A DNA stretch of 64,000 nucleotides, taken from the NCBI GenBank assembly GCA_037954325.1, contig JBBMNZ010000034.1, positions 5,795,501 through 5,859,500 on the forward strand. The letters run 5' to 3'. The translations under genes and the position numbers were made by a program. The notes beneath the pieces were generated by a model, which was given only the letters and a program-made list of their open reading frames with translations, was not told the DNA's origin and searched no databases. Source of the stretch: Fistularia commersonii. Taxonomy: Eukaryota > Chordata > Actinopteri > Syngnathiformes > Fistulariidae. Positions 1-12,429 of the stretch are shown here, in pieces (position 1 is the stretch's first letter; each line of letters opens with the position of its first letter).

Positions 1-189
1 CCTGGGGCTTTAGCACAGATCACCAGTTGAGAAAGAGAGAGAGAGGGAGAGAGAGACAGGCAGACAGACGCTTCTGAGTGTGTGTGTGTGTGTGTATTCC
101 TCGAGCTCAGTTAGTGTGTACAATTTGAGTGTGAGGAGGGAAAAAAGAAAAGACATTTCTTCCATTGTTTGCATAGAGGGAGGATTTTA

Positions 190-545
190 ATATTATTCCA
201 AGGTCGCCTTGCACTTAGGACCGCCACGTCTGAATGACACGCGTGTGACTGGCCGGGTGAAAACGAGACGGGCGCCACAAAGATGATACAGCAACGGAGA
301 ACGAAGACACCGGGCAATTACGTATATGTGTATACGGCGCTGGCGTTTATCGAGGACGTGTTCGTGTGTGCACGGGCGTGACTAAAAGTCTGTGTGCATC
401 TCATTTATCCTGCACCGTATCAGATACCCTGTCTCCGCTTGACAGGCAGCTGACGTGCAGTTAGGTGAGATAGCTGCTCGGATCGATGTCTTCGATCGAC
501 GCTCACTGACAGTCACCGACGCGCTCGAGGGCCCATCTTTCACAA
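190..545. promoter_or_regulatory. CpG-dense segment, possible promoter/first exon of an unknown gene
   Basis: I count about 33 CpG dinucleotides in 181-540, more than expected from base composition and far above the surrounding DNA. A consensus-like donor (AGTTAGGTGAGAT near 460-472) could end an untranslated first exon on the plus strand. No recognisable protein is encoded. It could also be a young repeat. Confidence 0.3.
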
Positions 546-1677
546 TCAAGCTTAATTTTCCTTACCTGGAAAAAATATTACGGGTAAATTCAGAGAACAA
601 ATCAACCATCTGTCACATAGAAAGGTCGGTCGCGGTCTTTATCGGTATCTTTAATTCTGGAAGGTAGCCATAATGATAACGTATGACTACGCAATTAAGA
701 GGAACTTAAACGTCTTCATAGCTGTTTGAGCGCTTATTCTTTTATTAACTGACATTACAAAGGTGGAATCACATGGGGAAAATGGGAGATCGCAGCGGTT
801 CCAGTCTCCGTCTCCGGCCTCTCCCACATCAAACCGCAGCCCGTTAAATGCCTGTTCTAATTATACACAGACTGATTTTATCTGCTTGTCTAAACGGTCT
901 GTCGGTGCTTTGTCAGGGAGTAGAAGAACACATTCACGCCTACTTTATGACACTGATCGCACGTTCTTGCACGGCCTTTGCAGCTTTGTCCTCTGTCCCA
1001 TATACATATCATTTTATACATTACTGTGGGGAAAATCCAACACCCGATAGGTTTAAACTCAAAAGAAGATATTTCAAGAATTTATGATCCGGGCTTTGGA
1101 AGATTAAACTTAAACACGGACTTCATATTCTCTATCGAAACGCTTATCTTTGGAAACTGTTCTTCTTATTCGCTTCACTCATGTCCATTATACAGAATAC
1201 TCAATCTCTGGTGTCACTAATGTGTGGATTAAAACTAAAACTGCTTTTAGCAGCTCTTCCACAAAAGTGAACATCTCCTTTTCTGTTGCAAATATTGTCT
1301 TTGTCCCCACTCCTTTCACACTCTTGACTTGTTTTGTCCTTTCACTCTCTCTGCAGCCCTGGGTTCCTGTCAGCTGAAGCAAATAGATGTTTTTTTTTTG
1401 GGGGGGGGGGTTGAACAACTGGAGCATTGGACATGTGTCACTCGGGCTGAGGAGCTTAGACATTAATCACGCTTGGGTCCAAAGTCAATACAAACTGTAA
1501 TAACACTCTTTTTGGTCGTATTAAGAGCTGCACTCACATGCAATGTTCCTGAAGTGCAAATATAATAGAAAGCTTTAGGGGGTTTGACCTCCTCTTATTT
1601 GTGCCCTGAAGCAAGATGTTGAACCCCAAATTACTCCTGCTTTTTCATGCTATTTGGACATCAATTGAAGCTTGGTG

Positions 1678-1702
1678 CATGTGTGTGTGTTTGTGTGTGT
1701 GT

Positions 1703-1746
<44 letters not shown>
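1678..1746. repeat. Compound (GT)n(AT)n microsatellite
   Basis: A GT tract with two T interruptions at 1678-1704, followed by about 20 AT units at 1706-1746. Confidence 0.95.
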
Positions 1747-1750
<4 letters not shown>

Positions 1751-2469
1751 CACCATGCCACAGAAGTGACCGATTTAATGTAATTTACTATTTATGATAG
1801 CACTCCATCATCACAGCATGAGGGTTCCCGCATCGATTCTGACTGAGGCCTTTGTGGAGCAGCTCAGATTGGCTGGCAATCCCGTAACTCTCTGCAGGTT
1901 GCGCAGTTTTGAGAATGAGGGGTTCTTCCCATGAAATTAATTGGAATTGGTAAATATACCATTTTTGTCATGTTCTATGCTGCCACTTGTGAATAAAGCG
2001 TGAAGGTTTTTACCTTCCCCCTTTGCTTCAGTTGATGTATTAACATGACTACGTTCATTCACTCTGACAGGCGGTGAGGGTCAAACGCAGCAAAGAGTTT
2101 GCAGTCAAACAATATTTTACCGGACCTGTGTCTGAGACAAGACAGACATCTCAGAAAAATGGAGATTGCATCTTTTACACCAGCAGCTGCTTATATATCT
2201 AGATGGTTGCGAACCTCACCAAACATTGCAGGAGGACAATTTCATTCAAAGAAAATATACACTTCATTATTTACACATTTCTTATTCATGCATTAATTGT
2301 TACCGTATTTTTTTTTTTTTTTTTACAATTACTTGAAATAGCATATAATCATAAACCACTGATTTGCTTCTTACTTATTACCTGCTTCAGCTCTTTGAAT
2401 GCGGTTGCAGATGGAAACTTTTCAGCAAGTGAATATTGCTTTAGTTTGTCATGCACTGTACAGGTCAGT

Positions 2470-2790
2470 TGTATGACAGGGACGAGGGAGTGGCACGGGG
2501 AAGTCGGGAGCTGGAAGGATGTTGGCAATGTAGAGCAGGGAGTCAGGAGTAGGTCCAGCATCAGGGCCGTATGTAGTTGAGCGGAGACGGTCAGGATCCT
2601 CCTGGATAAGGAGTCAGGAGACTGGATGACACGCAGGACTTACACAGAGAGTGCGCTCACTACGATCTGGTTGGGACTTTAGATACACCTGGACTGTTGA
2701 CAACAGATAGGACACAGGTGTACATCAGCACACCTGTGCGAACTATCCAACTGCATGGGGAGGAGGACACAGGGGAAGAGGGGGACAAGT
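2470..2790 (-). repeat. Possible dispersed teleost repeat
   Basis: A GC-richer, CpG-containing block. In reverse complement it has the style of a multi-copy fish repeat (CACCTGTGT motifs, AGTCCCAACC, GCGCACTCTCTGTG). It contains a perfect 9-bp inverted repeat, CACAGGTGT at 2713-2721 and ACACCTGTG at 2730-2738. The family is not named, and recognition is from memory only. Confidence 0.35.
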
Positions 2791-3029
2791 CTTTGTAAAA
2801 CCGTTTCGCAGTTTTACAAAACTCGTATCTGCAGTCCTGTTGAAACTGTTTCTGTATTCAACATCTCAAAAGCATAAATTCTTGTTTAGTAGAGGAGTAA
2901 TAACGAATGACCGACTAACTATTTGTTTTTATGACACCCTCCCCTCAGGCAGGCTCAGGGTCACAAGGGCTCGGACAGAGAGAATAAGAAATCGCTTCTT
3001 CCCCACGGCTGCGAAATCTCTCATGGAAG

Positions 3030-3042
3030 CCCAAACTGCCCC

Positions 3043-3073
<31 letters not shown>

Positions 3074-3076
3074 ACG
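3030..3076. repeat. Poly-C then (CA)n tract
   Basis: About 20 C residues run directly into a CA repeat. Long homopolymer C is assembly-error prone. Confidence 0.9.
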
Positions 3077-5588
3077 TACACACAAAAATACACACTGTAC
3101 TTTGCGCTTACATTTACATTCAGGGACAGGCTGCCATTTTTATTTATTACAAGTCTATATTTTATTCTTTATCAACATACTTCTCCCACTGTGAAAAGGT
3201 CCGCAAAGAAGGAATTTGCACTAACAGTAAAGAATCTTTTCTCATATATCTTTAAATGCTTCACTGAACAGCTAATTGTTTCCAATATAATTTCTTTAAA
3301 TGTTTAGCTGCCGACTGATCGTAAGATCTTTGAGATAATTAAATGAAGCAACAACAGAGCAGGAAGGTTGTGTAACAATTGTAGCTCAGAGGCACAACAC
3401 TCTCACCTCCTGAGAAATGGGAATAAATTAAAAATAAATAAATGATAAAAATGATGAACTTTATGTATGATTAATTGCATTTTTCATACATAGATCATAA
3501 TAGAACTATCAATCAGAACTATATAATGAAAACAGAACCTAAAGAAAAGCTCAACAATAATCAGAGAATACCTGGGAGTAGTTGAACATATGGAGAAAAA
3601 AAGCTAGTGTCTTAAAATGTAAACATAAACTGCACAAGAACGGCGGTTTGTCATGCAGCACCTTTCGCATCTCATAGATGTCTAACCCACGTTGAAGCTA
3701 TTTTCAACCGCCTGTTTTCTGCCCCTTTTAGCTGACATGCATCGAAGCTGACTTCTTCCATTTACATTCGGAGGGAAAATAAAAAAAAAAAAAAAAAACA
3801 TGGAAAGAGAACCTCATTCGCCCCATCAAGTCCATCTGCTCGAGAGAGAGACAGACGGACAGAGCAGGAAATGTTTGAAAGCGCAGGAAATGCGGCTCTG
3901 AACTATTTCCATCTTTCGACCCCACACCAACATCTCCAACGTCACTCACTGCCCTCCCCACGCACACACTAAAACATTTATACACGCACGCCTGTCTGCT
4001 GATGGTTCTGACCGTGAATTATTTAAAGTGGAAATGCAGGGACAATCTAATTGAAGGGGAAGTCCGTTAGAGATTAAACTCTCTTTTTTTTTTCCCCCCA
4101 TATAAGATAAATGCCTCTCAGTTGATATGGTTACGGTCTTGTTGCCGCTGCGTCTTCTCCAGTCTCTAAGCTCATCTATACAGCTGTTCACAATTAGACC
4201 ACTGTTAATGGTTTCTAAGTGAATTATGTATCCTTGAATTCAGTTGAAAATTTGGTTTTCCTTTAGAGGCTGTTTGGCCAAACAGCCAAAGTAATGAAGA
4301 AAGTGCAGCCCAAAGTCACTGCTGTGAGATGTCAGCTGTCATCCATTTGTTCAGAACTTCTAAGTTTAGAGATAATGTACAAAGCGAGCATGGGATGGAT
4401 GATCAGAGCAAGTAATTTGTATAGAAATCAATCACAAACAGGAAATCTAAACAAGATAATGATCACCGTATTACTGGCAATTCCAACTCCAGCCCTATCA
4501 GGGACCTAAAATGATCAAAACATAAGTGGTGCTGTACAAATCTACTGAGGAGCAAGCGACTGAAAACACATCTCTCACAGGCCCTTATCGAAATATTTAA
4601 TGAAAGTCCTTGTCACAACTTTTTTAACATTTGGAGCTGTTCTGGAAATATGCATTCAGGGATGGATGTGTCACTGCGTCGTTGCCGCGAGGAAACGCAA
4701 ACAAGCAAACATCCTGGCAAGACAACACACTTTTGGTGGCAAGACACCATTACGGCACGTCACAGATGACAAACAAAGGGTTTGAACACATTGAAAGATA
4801 AATATTGGATGTGAATATCACCCCCGTGTACCTGCAGATGGTATTCCCGACACGGATAAGAATCCCACGAACATCATGTCACATGCGCATGTATTGTTAC
4901 AAACAAGTCTCACTGCTTTGAAAAGCTGCATTATAATTCATAAATGAAGTTTTGCAGAGTGTGGAGGCTATGGGGTAGTTGGATTTGGATTTGTTTATTT
5001 GTTCAATGTTGGACTGGTGATGTTTCAGGTGTTTTTTTTTCATACCTTCTTGTTGCCACGTCATCCAGCATGTATGTAAGTCTCTTTGTGTGTGTCTGCG
5101 TGAGCTGTCTTTGTGTAATGCTGTCAATACAAGGGTTATTTTGCCAAACACTACTTTCCCCAGAATCCCTGAACTCAACCTGCAACTCCATAAAGGCTCC
5201 CCAGCGGGAGGATGTTAATGTACGCAGCACCACCCTCAACCCTTCTCAGTCTACATTGTAGTGCAGGACAAGAGGGTATGGTAAATTACCTTTTGATTCA
5301 TCCCCTTTAATTATGCAAATAGACTTCATTATCTGCCGTGACTCCAAAGTGTTGTGGAATGTATTCATTAGTGGGCATGAAGAGCGGGAGTATTCGAGGG
5401 CTAGTCAAGTGTGTACAATTTGGCATGCTACCATTTTAGTGATGCCACCATAAAGGGTGTTTGTGGATGTAGGAAATAGTACAAATTGAAAACTTTGCTG
5501 TTTGCATGTACTACTACAGGACACATGATTACTGCACCTCCACCTCAATGATGTAACCATTCTGAATTTTGGAATTTTTGGTCTATAT

Positions 5589-5945
5589 CAAGGGTGGGCA
5601 ATTATTCTGGCTATTCTGGGCCATATTTCTCATTTTATTTTCATGTGCTGGCCAATTCGGTATCATGTAAACTGAACAAAGTGAAAATTTCAATTTCAAT
5701 ATTTGAATTTTTTGGCATTTTATTTAAACTTTAAAATCATTAATGATCACATAAATATACCGACATTATTTTGTGTGTAATTGTCCATACAAAATTAAAG
5801 AAAAGGACAAAATTAGGAGATTTTCTAAATTCAATATCGATTGAAAATACTTTTTAAAATATTCAAAGAAAATAATTTGGCGAGCTCGATAAAAAAGCAA
5901 AACGGGCTGGATGTGGCCAGCGGGCCGTAAAAATTCCCAGGTCTG
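5589..5945. mobile_element. hAT-like non-autonomous element (MITE)
   Basis: A 357-bp element that opens CAAGGGTGGGCAATTATTC and closes with sequence whose complement begins CAGACCTGGGAATTTTT, giving imperfect terminal inverted repeats. It is flanked by near-identical 8-bp target duplications, GTCTATAT (5581-5588) and GTCTGTAT (5946-5953). The internal phrases 'gggctggatgtggccagcgg' and the matching start are typical of vertebrate hAT-derived MITEs whose ends spell out GGGCCAnnTT-type motifs. It has no transposase coding capacity. An 8-bp duplication is the hAT hallmark. Confidence 0.75.
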
Positions 5946-6049
5946 GTCTGTATCATTTTTATCAGTTTGTCTCTCAACCTCAGGACAACTCTTGCTGGTT
6001 TTAAAATACATAAATCAGTTTTTCAGCCAAATTAATTAATTACTTGAGG

Positions 6050-6675
6050 AAAATCTAGAGAGGTGAAGTTATGCTCTCGTAAGGAGAGGAATGAAGGCTT
6101 GTCGCAGCAAGACAGAATATATGCGTGAGAATGAGACGAACCCGGGTGGAACGGTGAGGTTACAGGAAGTGGAGATCAAGAAGTTGGAGGATTACAAGTA
6201 CTTAGGGTCAACAGTCTAGAGCAACGGAGAGTGTGGAAAAGAGGTAAAGAAACACGTTCAAGCAGGTTGGAATAGGTGGAGAAAAGTGTCGGGGTACAAA
6301 GAGATAGAAGACTATCAGCTAGAATGAAAGGAAAGGTGTACATGGCGGTGGCGAGACCAGCGATGCTGTATGGACTAGAAACAGTGACAATCACGAAAAG
6401 ACAGGAGGGAGCGCTGGAGGTCACAGAGATGAAGATGTTGAGGTTTTCTTTGGGAGTGACCAGGATGGATAGGATCAGGAATGATGCCATCAAAGGGACG
6501 GCACATGTTATATTTTTTGGAGAGACCATCAGAGAAGATGCTAGAATTGGAGCTGCCAGGCAGGAGGTCTAGAGGAAGACCAAAGAGAAGATTTATGGAT
6601 GTAGAGAGAGAATATGAAGTTAGTGAGAGAAGAGGATATAGAGTTGGATGGAGAAGGTGGATTTGCTGTGGCTAT
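6050..6675 (+). mobile_element. LINE ORF2 C-terminal fragment, degenerate
   Basis: Translating in pieces across a stop (in 6216-6218) and at least one frameshift gives characteristic post-reverse-transcriptase segments of a fish non-LTR retrotransposon: YKYLGSTV, then SARMKGKVY, then RPAMLYGLETV, KMLRFSLGVTRMDRIRN and RGRPKRRFMD. The usual WFGHVQRR-type segment between GTAHV and the RGRPKRR motif is missing, apparently by deletion. The copy is 5'-truncated, as is usual for LINEs, and its 3' end runs into a SINE. The clade is uncertain (RTE-like suspected). It is non-functional. Confidence 0.8.
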
Positions 6676-6689
6676 ATGGCGACATATAG

Positions 6690-6940
6690 CGACATACACT
6701 TAGTCACTTTCTCATTCATATATCTGGGCAATTTAGGGTCTCCAATGAGCCTATTGCATGTTTTTGGACTGGGAGGAAACTGGAGAAAACGCACGCAGAT
6801 ATGGGGGAGAACATGTGCCCTCGACATTGACAATTTCAAGAACACCCAACACCGTCCACGTTTCAGAATTGAACCAGGGACCTTCTTGCTGTGAAGGGAT
6901 ATGAACCATCACTGTGCCACCATGTCGCCATTACACTAGT
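6690..6940 (-). mobile_element. tRNA-derived SINE fragment
   Basis: Reverse complement of the window's common SINE. It shows the conserved middle (TTTTTGGACTGGGAGGAAAC), the AACATG-type block and, at the promoter end, GAATTGAACC as a B-box remnant followed by CTTCTTGCTGTGAAG. It lies directly after the LINE fragment, so one insertion sits next to or within the other. Confidence 0.7.
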
Positions 6941-7854
6941 CCTTCTAAAACAATAATATAAAGACTCTAAATTAAAATGAACTTTTAATTTCCAATGTTC
7001 CTCACCTATGTTGGTTATTCAGTCATTCCATACGGTCTAAATATGGTGCCAAACATCATGGGATTCAATGTTAATCCATAACGCTCTATAACGCTCTAAC
7101 TGTGCGCATCAATCTGTATCTTACTTTTTCACTTCATAGAACCTGTGTATCTGTGACAAAAAAAGGAAAAAAGAAAAAAAAAAGACCTTTTTGGTTGAGA
7201 CTATGTTTAGAGCAGCTATTCCCCTGAGTTTAAGATCCAGCACAATGCCTATGTGACTGTAATTATGCAAAATAGGTCATTAAACTAATAAACTGTGTCT
7301 GTAAACAACAGCACAAAGACACAGATCCCCCACTTCTTCCATGTCCTCGCTCTTTCTCTTTCTCTCTCGTTCACTTGCACTTTGCCTTTGCTGTCTCTCC
7401 TTTTTTTTACCCCTTTTCAATTTCAACTCTGATTTTCCCGGTCTCGGTGATGACTGTGTGAAGTTGGAGGAAGAAAACATCCATACTTTTTCAACAACTG
7501 AATAAACAGCTGATGGCATGGCGACGCAGCTCAATCGGTCTAATGAGTAGACTGTGGCAGCATGACCTAGATATAGTTAGCAGACAGTCACCGAGCCCCT
7601 AACACATACCAAAGTTACAATAACAATCATTAAAATATTTAATACAGTGACATTCATAAGGCGTTGGGCTCTCGAATGCCTGTGTCTTTGTAACTTCCAA
7701 TGTGTAAATCCTTCAATTTTACGATGAAATCCTGCCATGCGATCAATGTTATGGCTGGAAGCGTAAGCCATCTGCAACAACCTGAGGGATCTTATTGGGA
7801 CGCAGGAGGCGGAGCAATCGTCCTTGAAACCAAACTTTCCTTGTTGGAAAGTGT

Positions 7855-8000
7855 ATTAAATATTGTTGAGCAAGACACTGAAACCCAAACATCTCCCCTG
7901 GTGCTGATAGACGGCAGCCAACTGCTCATGGTTCATCCATGATGGGTTAAATGCAGAGAAGGAATTTCACCGTGAGGGATGAATAAATTATCTCTATTTT
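7855..8000 (+). repeat. Common teleost interspersed repeat (tail)
   Basis: Contains the conserved run 'ttgagcaagacactgaaacc', then a segment resembling 'actgctc...gatgggttaaatgcagagaa', ending 'tttcaccgtgagggatgaataaatta'. I recognise this as a widely dispersed fish repeat tail. The upstream boundary is unclear. Confidence 0.6.
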
Positions 8001-11000
8001 GTCTGAAGTTGTAAATACGACCATTATCAGCAACAACAGACCATCTTCAAAGTAAGCTCTTTTCAAAAATGTTCATCGACGACTGGGAAAATTGTTACGA
8101 ATAAGAGCAGGACTGAGTAAAATCTCCTGAACCGGGTACCTATTGAAAAGTTTCAATTCCAATCATAACTTAGTTTCCCAAAGATTAAAACCCATTTGTA
8201 TTGAAGGTGCCACAGAACCATGTCACATTCGCAATGGTAGGATGGTGGACGCTACAACGGTTTCAGTGGAAAAAACAAATGACTGAATGAGACCGCTAAA
8301 ACGTGTTCACTCTGCATATCAATCCCAATGAAACTTTGGAGGGTGAAGAAGAGTGTGAGGGTCTCCATGCTTTATTGTGTCATCTACGTCCAGCTTTCAC
8401 ACAATAATAGCAGCACATCTGGTGAAAGCTATCGCTGAGGTGAGTGTGGTTGACTTGCCGATCTGTTCAGCAGAAGACCTATAGCTCAGAACACTCTTTC
8501 CAAAACAGTTCCAGCCATCTTCCTTTCCAAGCCGGTGTCAAAAAGAAGAGCGATGAAGAGATTGATATCAGTCAAAGCTCTCGGTGGCACAAAGTTAATC
8601 TAAAGCTATAATTTGAACAAGTAACTGTCCGAAAACACGACTTCTATCCAAATAGGGGTATTTTCGACGCTGGCCTTTTAATGAAGATTGAGAGATCTCC
8701 CTATCCTTGCTACCTCTCCTCAGCCTTCTCGCTTTCCGGGCTCTCACTCTTACTTGGCATAATTTCATCCCCACATCCTCAGTGCTTCACACTAAATGTC
8801 AACAACTGAATATTCATCACAGTGTTGACACCCCTTCCCTCTGTCTCTCTCTAAATCTCATCACAGACCGTATTTTTTTTTCCATTCCATCCACAGACTG
8901 ATGAACAGCAGATTTGAAACTTACTAATTACCAATGAAGAATTGTAATTTCCCGCAATATACTGCTTCCCCGCCCTCAGAACAATCCAAACAGCCCAGAA
9001 ATACTTCTTCTTGTTTCCATAATTTGAAGGAGCACAGCAGATATAATAGAACAGCACTTTATCATTCCACTACTACATTCGTTTTTGATGAGGAAAAAAA
9101 TACAAGCCACTTACACACTCTACGTTGATACCATCGCTGTTCATTTGCTTGGATCCAAAATGTATATACAGAAGCATCGGTGCTGGTGAGCTAAAATTTA
9201 AGTCTAGCATCTCAAGAAATACTGTATTATACAAGAAAGCGACTTTCACTAAATAATGCATTCAAGGGATGATATATAAGATGGAACCTTTGCTTGAGGA
9301 GAGATGCGGCTTTGCAATCTGTTTTAAGTCTATCTTCCAAGACCCAATTTTCCACAAAATACCAATAACACACTTTGTCCTGCCTCATTTGAATGAACAT
9401 CCCATTGAATTGTGCCCCTCTGCCAACGCACGCACAGTCATCTCTTTCAGCTACAAAATGCCATGCATACCAGCAAAGCAAATTGTATGCTTTGCAGGAA
9501 AAGGATTCCAAAATGTCACCGTGCTGGTTGATGTGCTTTGGCAACCGGGGTCCAAAATCAAAATTTTACTTTGCTGCAAAGTTTGGCTTAAAGAACTATG
9601 CAACTAACCATCTGGTTAAAAGAACCTGATGTCATTAATTTCCCCTCAATACTGGTATGAAACCAAGGCCGTTATATTTAATCTTCACGCAGTCAAGCCT
9701 AATTGATTGGTGTCTCTTAGAGACAGCTGTATATTCTTCCATTTTATCACTAATGGACTGGAACACTAGATTGTAGTTTTCTTAAATCGGAATGGTAAGA
9801 CTCTGAAATAAAATCTCTATTTTTTTTGAGTGTTTTGCATTTTAGGATATCTGTCATTTTGATTGTGTATCTGTTGTTTATCATATTTTATGATGTTCCA
9901 CTAACATAATGATCATTGAAATGTTGTCTTTTTTTTATAGTTCATTTAAAAGCCCAGCTGGGGACAAGAGATGATAATCATTAAAAGCAATAGACTCTGC
10001 GTTCAGGGGTTAGTTGCATTCTTTGTAATGACACTATGTGAAACCATATCTATTCTGCTCTATTCCATTCAGTCACTGATAAGCATATTGGGTTATGAGA
10101 GGCCATTAGTCTCATGTAGTTGTGTATTCAGAGTATTTCAAAACAAATGCTCCAAAAATTGCTCAAAGCCAAACGTTATGCCCTTTGTTCATCAATTAAT
10201 CGACGAAGCCGAAGGAGAAACTCCAACATGCAGCCACCTCTGCAGTTGGTGTAAACTCAATCATTCTATGATTCAAGCGTTAAAAACACATGTTGCTGAC
10301 TGAGAGACTGCTGGTAGTTCAGTCAACAAGTTAAACCTGTGTGGCATCAGCTTGACAGCCAATGTCTTCCTCTCCAGTAACTTTGAAAAGGACCTTTCTG
10401 AAACCAGGATAGTGTAAAGTCTAAGGGTCAGTGTAAGCGTATACTATTCACTTGTATGCATTTTGTAGGCTTGCCATTCCCAGCGAATAACAGCCTCCAC
10501 TTAACAAATGAAATTAAATGTGCGGTTTGGCTCCGAGAGGCTGTGGTCATGTCCTTGCGGACGCCATGTGTCGACAGCTTGCCGACGACTAGATGTCATG
10601 GAAACGAAAACAACAAACACGCTCTCACAAATTATGCAAGAGGTGGATGAGAGGTGATAGTATCAATGGGAGTCATCATTGCAATCTCAATCACAGCGGT
10701 TAGTGGCCATTGAACAGCCACTAAGAAGGGAAAGAAAGGGGAGCGTTCACCTCTTTTCATGCTGCCGCTGACGTGAAAGACACTGCCAGGGTTGGGGTTA
10801 TCTCTGCGTATGTGTGGATTTCACAAAGTATGTTTGAGAAAAGTGACAGATTAGACGTCCATGGAGAAAAACCCTTGGGCCTGCGCTGCTTATCAGTTCC
10901 ACGCACACAGTTTTGTGCGTTTTATTTTTAAAGGACACACATGCACACGTTGCCATTCGACTGAAATATATGTCACACTGATCCGTTTGAGTTCATTTGT

Positions 11001-11790
11001 AACCTGCTCGGATCTTCTAGGTTCTCCGAGTCTCATGACAGAAACCACGGTATTTTTAGGCCATCACTTCCCACTAGCATCACAGGACTCCCCCTCCATT
11101 ACTTTTGTCTTTTGACTTCCCTCTCACTGTCCTCGCCAACCTCGCTTGTCTTTATTTATGTGTCAGGATCACAGGAATCAGACAGGAGAGGGTTACGGCT
11201 GTACGCTTGCTTATCACACAAACTGGATGGTGAGCTGAATCGCAATGAGTAGAAAATGTCTCAAGAATTATGTTGTTTTAGCCTTGCCCAGAGTCGCTCG
11301 TCTCTCAGGATGAAGTGGTACCGAGACTGAAATTACTCAACAAGTATGAGATGGATTGCTATAAAAATTTTATGCAGGGATTCAAAGTCCTGAGAGGATG
11401 CATCGTAATGACCTCAGTGGACTCCTGACCTTTCCTCAAGCAGTAGTATCAGGTTGTGATTTGTTTTTCGCATCTGAAATTGTATTGCCGTAAATAGGGA
11501 AAAAATGCCTTTTGGATGAAATTTAACAATTTTGGATTTATTTTTCATTCATAGCACGTCCTCTAGATTTCACACAAAACTCACTGTCCAGGCAACATGG
11601 TGGCCGTGGCATCTCCTGGACTTTTATTCTCGAACTGTTTTTGTTCTTGTTTTTTGTAGATGTTGTTAGGATGAGAGGCAGAAGATTTGCTGCTTCTTTG
11701 TGAATGTGTGCAATGTCACCCGACTTAGCTGGAATGCCTCCATATGAAAATTATTTACACTCCATATACGATATGGGTATGTGTGTCATG
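8001..11790. other. Intergenic, no gene or repeat identified
   Basis: Both strands were read. There are no splice-bounded conserved exons, only short chance frames. A homeobox-site-like stretch (CCTAATTGATTGG near 9698-9710) is the only thing noted. Confidence 0.55.
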
Positions 11791-11796
11791 ACTAGC

Positions 11797-12428
11797 AGAG
11801 CCGGTTGGTTACTGAATCCTCCTGGTTAATGATTCAAATCTTGCACTGAATCAATAATAGGCAGTCTAAGATGTTCATTTACCCGGATCATCTGGCTGCT
11901 GCCGCTCAGTAGGCAAGGTGATTCAGGAGATTCGGTTGAATCGGTTCACAAATTTGAGTTGGCAGTCTCACTGGCAACACAACCGACACAGATGATTCGG
12001 TTTGCAGATTCCACTATGCAGACCAAGATGATTCGGTTCATTGATCTCACTCCAGTCAGTGAACGTAATTAATATGTTAAATATTGCAATAAACAAGTGC
12101 TTGAACACACTGGTGCTCGGTATGTGGCGGAAATGTTTTCCGCTTATGCTAGTGTTGTTAGACTAGTAAATCAGCTCATGTAATTGTGAACACTACAACA
12201 ATAAACTATATTTATATCCCTATTGCACTTGTTTGACAACGGACAAAAATACCTATAAGCTACTTTAGGACATCACCACTTCAACAGTTTAATAGCCTTT
12301 CTCACATTTTTTTTTTTAATAGGGGCCAGAGGTCGGGGTCGGAACAGGGGCAACACTATTGACTCAAGCGACTCATTTAAACAAAATCACTTTAGTCAGT
12401 GACTCGGACCAACCAGAGCCCATAAAAT
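11797..12428. mobile_element. Element with imperfect terminal inverted repeats
   Basis: The left end reads agagccggttggttactga and the right end, in complement, reads GGCTCTGGTTGGTCCGAGTCACTGA. They share GGTTGGT and a following ACTGA about 630 bp apart. The interior repeats GATTCGGTT-type motifs several times (for example near 11929, 11994 and 12029). The architecture fits a non-autonomous DNA transposon or a compound dispersed repeat. No target duplication was established and no coding region is present. Confidence 0.5.
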
Positions 12429-12429
12429 T

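Larger units (their letters stand above)
546..5588. other. Intergenic, no gene seen
   Basis: Contains GT and AT microsatellites (1678-1746), a poly-C/CA tract (3030-3076), a poly-A run (3781-3798), a degraded SINE-like segment near 1820-1880 and a possible dispersed repeat (2470-2790). The segment 5290-5340 has a homeodomain/octamer-like run. I find no coding exon. Confidence 0.6.

Noticed and set aside
3728..4191. Minus-strand frames overlapping at 3.7-4.2 kb
   Set aside because: They cross poly-A/T and simple sequence, with no splice sites or family resemblance.
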